Source of the DNA: Limnoperna fortunei
Lineage: Eukaryota; Mollusca; Bivalvia; Mytilida; Modiolidae
NCBI GenBank assembly: GCA_944474755.1
Contig: OX104115.1
Location: forward strand, 30,426,043-30,490,042
Direction of reading: 5' to 3'
DNA length: 64,000 nt
The position numbers and the translations under genes were made by a program. The notes under the pieces were generated by a model. It ran no database searches. It was not told the origin of the DNA and worked only from the letters and a program-made list of their open reading frames with translations. The first letter of the stretch is position 1. The number at the start of each line of letters is the position of its first letter. Of this stretch, positions 58,733 through 64,000 are shown piece after piece.

Positions 58733-60219
58733 TACTAACAACTGACAATAGCACTATACAATTTAAATTCTGCTAAAACAATCATAAAGTATGTATTGTC
58801 CTCGCTGAAGTTGAGTTCAACGATCCCTGACTTAGTGCTAAATACCACTCACTCAAAATGGCAGTCTTTAATTCCCGGAAGACGGATATTACTATAAATT
58901 TTGTTCAATGTGCATAAATCATGATGATTCAAATTGTGTATACTTTTTTTTGGTAAAAAGGAAAACAAAATAAATTTACTATTACCTTAATATCCAATAG
59001 TAAGTGTTTTATTACACCGACTGCACAAACACAACGTGTTGGCAATTATTACTATTCTAATTAACAATTTCTAATACGACGGCATAATAACGTCAACGAA
59101 TTGATTACCAATATATCCACTTATGACGAATGCGCATTTTGTCAACAAAAATTATTTTTTGCATTAACTTCATTTATTTTGTTTATTCATATTGTGTATA
59201 GTATCTTGTGCGAAACATTATTTGAAACCTTGCCGAACAATATCTATATATGTTTAAGAAAACACGTACACATTGTCACTACACATAGGTCTAATCCAGA
59301 GCAAAGCATGGATGAATGAGTGGCATATAAAGTACTTCCGTTTTCAAACATGTAAAATTAAATTTCATGTCATTTTTAGCTATTAAATAAATGTATAAAT
59401 TAGCATTGTTATATCATAAAATGGTTTTGATATAGACCACTTTAAAACGAGATTGAAATTTTATCATTGATATCTAAACAATAATGGTGGATTAGGAAGG
59501 AAAACATCACAGACTACAGAGATCCTAGGACCAACAAAACCAGAAAATTTTTTATTTATCCTATTACAATATAAATAATTCATCATTGGAATGGCATTGT
59601 ACTCATTTACAAGTGCGGTGAGCCTTATTATTTGTGTTTTAAACCTCGGTTTAAAATAATCGAGAGCACAACACAATTCCCTGCATGATTTATTTTTTTT
59701 TTTAATTAAAAAGAAGTGTACCAGCAAACTTTGAAAATAAAACAACAATTTAAAACTTTGATCTAAATCACTATCTTTTCTATTATGATAGCGTTTTTTG
59801 TTAACTTGCCAGTCAATAGAATGTCGCCGGGCAATACCTCTTAAGTGACGGAATAGAAATGGTTAAAATAGCGAATTTCTATTTTGATTAAACATATATG
59901 AAATTGAAAACTGGGGTATAATAAAATAAAATACAATATGATATTGTTCTGGGAAAGTAGTTTACATGTACCTAAACAGGAAGACTCTCAGTATCAGTAC
60001 ATATCAAGACAGGGAAGTGTAACTGTATAGAAAAGTAGGTGAGTAATAAACTGAAGCTATTTAGAACAATGAATTTTATTGTGATTGAAACAAACAAAAA
60101 CCGGACGAACTATGTTTTTAATAGATCACTTATAATTCAGTCATTTATGTTTCTATTTTTGTAGTAGGATTGATCTGGGTTAGAAGTGTATATTTGCCAA
60201 ATTTTGTTCCCCCTCAAAG
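58733..60219. other. Upstream region of the alpha paralogue (copy 2)
   Basis: Collinear with 26218-27080. It has about 102 bases (58997-59098) and about 530 bases (59247-59780) that copy 1 lacks. The latter resembles 28990-29780 of the local paralogous block, so copy 1 lost it. The frames here (59101-59319, 59464-59748) are not conserved. Confidence 0.5.
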
Positions 60220-60393
60220 ATGGATAACAACTTAAACTATTTAGAAGCAATTATGGCATTTGGGATGTTATTAACAGTAAATTACCAGCAAATTAAGGCT
60301 AAAGTGCACAAAAAATATTATCAATGTGTTATGACTATTACTGTGGTATTGTGTCAGTTAAGTTATTTCGAATGCTCATTTTATATATAACTT
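60220..60393 (+). pseudogene. Signal-peptide exon paralogue without splice donor (alpha, copy 2)
   Basis: ATG at 60220 opens MDNNLNYLEAIMAFGMLL, one residue different from copy 1 over this stretch. The donor position again reads ATTAAGG instead of AGTAAGT. One extra A after the GTGCAC codons shifts the tail relative to copy 1, giving a longer C-terminus ending at a stop near 60391. Shared donor loss means it predates the segmental duplication. Probably decayed. Confidence 0.45.
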
Positions 60394-60397
60394 TTAT

Positions 60398-60518
60398 TGT
60401 TTGTTTGTTTGATTATGTTTGACGCCACTTTCAGCAATCTTTCAGCTATATCGTGGCGTCCAGTTTTTATTGGGGGATGGAAGCCGGAGTACCCGAATAA
60501 AACCCCGAACTGCGGTAG
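60398..60518 (-). mobile_element. SINE, 5'-truncated (copy 2)
   Basis: Counterpart of 27265-27388, same truncation point and same location after the alpha exon; it keeps GACGCCACTTTCAGC where copy 1 has ACCCCACTTTCAGC. Confidence 0.8.
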
Positions 60519-62606
60519 ATATAGCTGTTGACACACAACATCAAAGCTGTAATACTCAGCCCCCTTTTATTATTATAACTAATGTATTTAACATAGTAAT
60601 AGAGTAAAAGACAATGCTTAATTAATAGGAAAACGAATGCAATACACTTTATAAACTGTAGCAGCAGACCGATTTTCTTTGCACCGACTTAAAACATTAC
60701 TTTTAACATTCATGTTCGGACTTTGTGGACATATGCAAAAGCATACAAATTAAAGCCCTTTAATGAAGGTACGAACATATGCTCTAGACAGAATAAGAAG
60801 TATAGATGCAAATATTATACTGTGCCCGAACGAAGTGATCCAAGTTTGTTAGGGGCTAGAATTCCGGTCAGTTAGGACGGTGCTACTTGATATGTTTATT
60901 TTGTAGCCCAGCTGACATACACAATTTTATTTATTTTATACATCGTCTTGCGATTTATGTGTTTTAATGTTCAGATTGAATATGCGGTTAAGTGGGAAAT
61001 ATTATTTACTTGTAGTTTTTCTGTATTGTTTGCATGCAAATGTAATGAATATATGCACGCGAACGTGTGTGTTGTTTACGCGCACGACTAATGGTAATGG
61101 TAATGCGCGCACATAATATTTATACATAAGATTTATACACAATATTTATACATAATATTTAAATCTTTATTTTCAATGATCTTTTAGTGTGATAACATCT
61201 TGTTTTAATTACCATAAAATTGATTGACAGGTATACAACTGCTGGATGGTAATTAATTCGGCTTTCCACTACTAATTTTCATACCCTGGATGACTGATAA
61301 TATACAAGGCAAACCAAATTGAGTAATAATGGATTTATCTATATAACAAGTTTTTGAAAAACTAAAAATCGCACAACCAATTAAGGAATTTGACGATCTA
61401 AAGAACTTCAACTTGTAATCCACAAACTTATGTGTTCAACGACGGAGATGCAGGAAAAACCATTACATAATTAATCTTTATTAATAGTAATTTTTTTTAG
61501 AAAGGATACACATGTAACAACCTAAATGCGAATATTGCTTCAATATCCTTAATCCTCTTAGAAACACATTTGGCATTGATTACAAGTATTCGAAGTTATT
61601 TGACGTGGTTATACTGCATAACGCTGTTACTTTAATTATTTTGTATTACTCTTTCGATTTTTCGTATTAATTTTATAAACTTATTCTTGTTAACATGATG
61701 AGTGATTTGTATGGATGAGGCATTGCAACTTTATTTTTGAAGACGTACCACCCTTAATACTTACAGATCGAAATCTGCACTAGTATGTCTTGCCTTCAAT
61801 GAGATTCGGATTAACAAATTGCTCACTTGATGTTAAATAACAAACAAAATGCCTTTAATCAGACACGGCTTCTCGGAAAACGTATATGAATATATATTTT
61901 GTACAATATGCATAAATTATGATTATTCAAATAGAGTATACTTATTTACTGAGTATAAAGAAAAAATCAACTTCCTATTAACCGAATATCCAGGCAGTCA
62001 GTGTTGCATTAAACTGAATGGACAACAGACAAAACGTGATAATTGTTCACAGTTCTAATATAGCGTCCTATTAACTAATACATTTACCAATATATCCACC
62101 ATTGGCTAACGACAATTTTGTCAGAATCTTATTTTTGCAATAACTATATTTATTTTATATGTATTTATTGTTGTGTGAGTATTTTTGTGAGACATTTGAG
62201 ACCTTGCCAAACAATATCAACACCTGTTTAAGTGTTGTCACTACACACAAGGCCGTACCGTCCGTTTTTTACCATTCTAAATTATCAACCACCGTGCTTC
62301 TGTTAAAAATCATTAAATAACTGTATAAAGTTTACATTGTTATATCTTAAAATGGCTATGGCATACAACACTTTAAAACAAGACTAAATATTTTAGTATT
62401 CACATATAAACAATACTGGAGAGTAACTAGGAAACTTGCAGACAACAAATCTTAGAACAACGAAACCCCCAAAATTGCTAATTTGTTATAATACAATAGA
62501 AATAACTCAAGTTTTGTATGGTATTGTACTCATTTACAAACGCGATGAGCCTTAATATTTGTATTATATACCTAGATTTCGCTCCCTATAATATAATTGA
62601 ATATAT
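60519..62606. other. Non-coding duplicated sequence (copy 2)
   Basis: Collinear with 27389-29406. About 65 bases near 60815-60880 (containing GGCTAGAATTCCGGTCAG) are specific to this copy. The 70-codon frame 61849-62058 parallels 28648-28848 and is not called. Confidence 0.55.
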
Positions 62607-62790
62607 TGTTTTATGTTTGATGGTGTTTAACGCCACTTTCAGCAATTTTTCAGCTACATCATGGCGTCTAGTTTTTATTGAAGAGGAAGCCGGCATACCC
62701 AGAGAAAACTCCCGATTAGCGGTAGGAAACCTGGCAATCCTTGTCAATTAAGATTGGAGTCGAGGAAACCCTGTGTACAGTGAGAATCGA
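62607..62790 (-). mobile_element. SINE, truncated (copy 2)
   Basis: Counterpart of 29407-29592 with the same end inside the B box (GTGAGAATCGA). Confidence 0.8.
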
Positions 62791-63349
62791 ACTAATTAAA
62801 TATAAAGTCTAACCCAGTGTAAAATTGAGTACCACAATACCCTTAATGAGTTATTATTGTAACTATCAACAAGTGTACCAGTAAGGGGTTTCAAAGTACT
62901 ATATGAAAATAATTTTAAGCTTCCCACTCAAGTTCATCGACTGCAATAGTCAGAAAACTACTGTCTGACTGAAAAAAGAGGTTAAAATAGAGAATTTGTT
63001 ATCTTGCCACTCAATAGTTTCTTCGCCGGCAATAGTTCTGAAAACTATTGACGGGCGCATAAGAAAATACGTGAAATAGTGAAGCTACTAAGATGTAATT
63101 TATAAACTAAGGTATAAACAAATCTATAACAATAAGAAGAATGGCGTGAGAAAGTAGCATAAATAAAAATCTCAGTATCAGTACATATCAAGACACGGAA
63201 GCCTAACTATAAAGAACAATAGATGAATAATAACCTGAAGTGGTAAGGAATACACAGTATGTTATTGTGATTGAACAATCAAAAATCAAGCAAATATTTT
63301 CAACATTTAACTCATAATTCAGTCGTCTATGCCTCTGAATTCGTTGTAG

Positions 63350-63474
63350 GGGATGACCTGGTTTTGAAGTGTATAATCGCTCAATTTGTTCCCCCATGAA
63401 AATGGATACAAGCTTAAAATGTTTAAGAGCAATTCTGGCATTTGTGATGCTATTAACAGTAGCTCAACAGCAAA
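63350..63474 (+). CDS. Candidate signal-peptide exon (beta, copy 2)
   Basis: Same structure as 30150-30274: acceptor TCGTTGTAG ending at 63349, start codon at 63396, 26 codons beginning MKMDTSLKCLRAILAFVM, TVAQQQ at the end, donor GTAAGT at 63475. Differences from copy 1 in the 79 coding bases are two silent (AAG/AAA, CTA/CTG) and two replacement (G to V, F to L), all compatible with a signal peptide. Reading through the donor meets a TGA 30 bases later, so translation beyond requires splicing. Any downstream exon lies outside the window. Confidence 0.5.
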
Positions 63475-64000
63475 GTAAGTATAAAGTAGACAGAAAAATA
63501 CGTATATGATATGGCTATTTCTGTGGTATTGTATCAAATACGCTGATAATTGATGCCAATTTTTATTTTAGATATAACTTTTAAATGTTGATACACAACA
63601 TCAAAGCGTTAATGAAAAATTAAGACCCCTTTTTTTTCTTATAAATGTATTTAAAGTAGTAATTGAGTAAGAGAAATCTTCGAAACTTTGATCTTTGTGA
63701 AAATGCCGTAAACACGTACATACTTGTATTTACATGCATAATAAATAAAAATAATGATTCGATATCTTCTGTTGTTCTGACTGAATATACAATCACGTAG
63801 TAAAATGATATTGTTTGAAACACTTATTGAGTTACATATAATTATATTTCATTTTAAATGACATCATTACGAATGAAGGTACTTTACACATATACTGTAA
63901 CCAGTGCATTGTTCCTTCAAGCCTTTTTTCAAGAAATTAGATTAAATGTTCTTGCCATCTTGTTTTCTTTCACCGTATTGAATTTATTCATACTGCCTTC
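63475..64000. other. Probable intron start (copy 2)
   Basis: Collinear with 30275-30808. The frame beginning at 63859 (MTSLRMKVLYTYTVTSALFL) remains open to the window edge but differs from copy 1 only by replacement changes, so it is not called. Confidence 0.45.

Larger units (their letters stand above)
43470..64000. repeat. Segmental duplication, copy 2
   Basis: Direct duplicate of 4867-30963, continuing off the right edge. Compared with copy 1 it lacks 3612, 2284 and 4504 bases at the three sites described there. It also lacks about 180 bases at 47737, and it has extra sequence at 45871-46109 (about 239 bases), 53345-57384, 57662-58732, 58997-59098 and 59247-59780. Where both copies share an old insertion (SINEs, pogo-like relic, gag fragment), that insertion predates the duplication. 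Confidence 0.95.

Overview
This is a eukaryotic nuclear window dominated by repeats, most likely from a bivalve mollusc. The AT-rich composition, the absence of prokaryote-style gene packing, a CAAA-tailed tRNA-derived SINE of the kind common in bivalves, and jockey/CR1, Ty3/gypsy, Tc1 and pogo-like relics all point that way. The SINE recognition is from memory, so the taxonomic call is moderate.

Layout. (1) 1-4866: a 36-bp minisatellite that starts before the window and has about 1.0-1.1 kb higher-order periodicity. (2) 4867-30963: a mostly non-coding block, copy 1. (3) About 31000-38645: sequence seen once in this window, with a Tc1-like relic, a candidate exon and a 5'-truncated LINE. (4) 38646-43470: a second minisatellite array of the same family. 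(5) 43470-64000: copy 2 of the block, running off the right edge. Blocks 2 and 5 are a direct segmental duplication. Their offset is about 38.6 kb at the left end and about 33.2 kb at the right, because each copy has gained or lost several kilobases.

Because each copy serves as the other's reference, several events can be read to the base: a 4.5-kb element between TTAA repeats (copy 1), a 2.28-kb element with 77-bp terminal inverted repeats (copy 1), a 1.07-kb TA-flanked pogo-like element (copy 2), a 3.6-kb difference flanked by GAAC, and a roughly 4-kb part of a gypsy element kept only in copy 2. The TTAA element sits inside a pogo-like transposase relic that is uninterrupted at the same site in copy 2.

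The only candidate cellular gene is a signal-peptide exon (30150-30274, repeated at 63350-63474) with a phase-1 splice donor. Its phase fits a small downstream exon at 34550-34630. Diverged paralogues of the exon (27081, 60220) lie about 3.1 kb upstream of each, so a local tandem duplication preceded the large one. No complete protein-coding gene, rRNA, functional tRNA or CRISPR array is visible. Most open frames here are by-products of the minisatellite, whose 36-bp unit is open in four of six frames, or chance frames.
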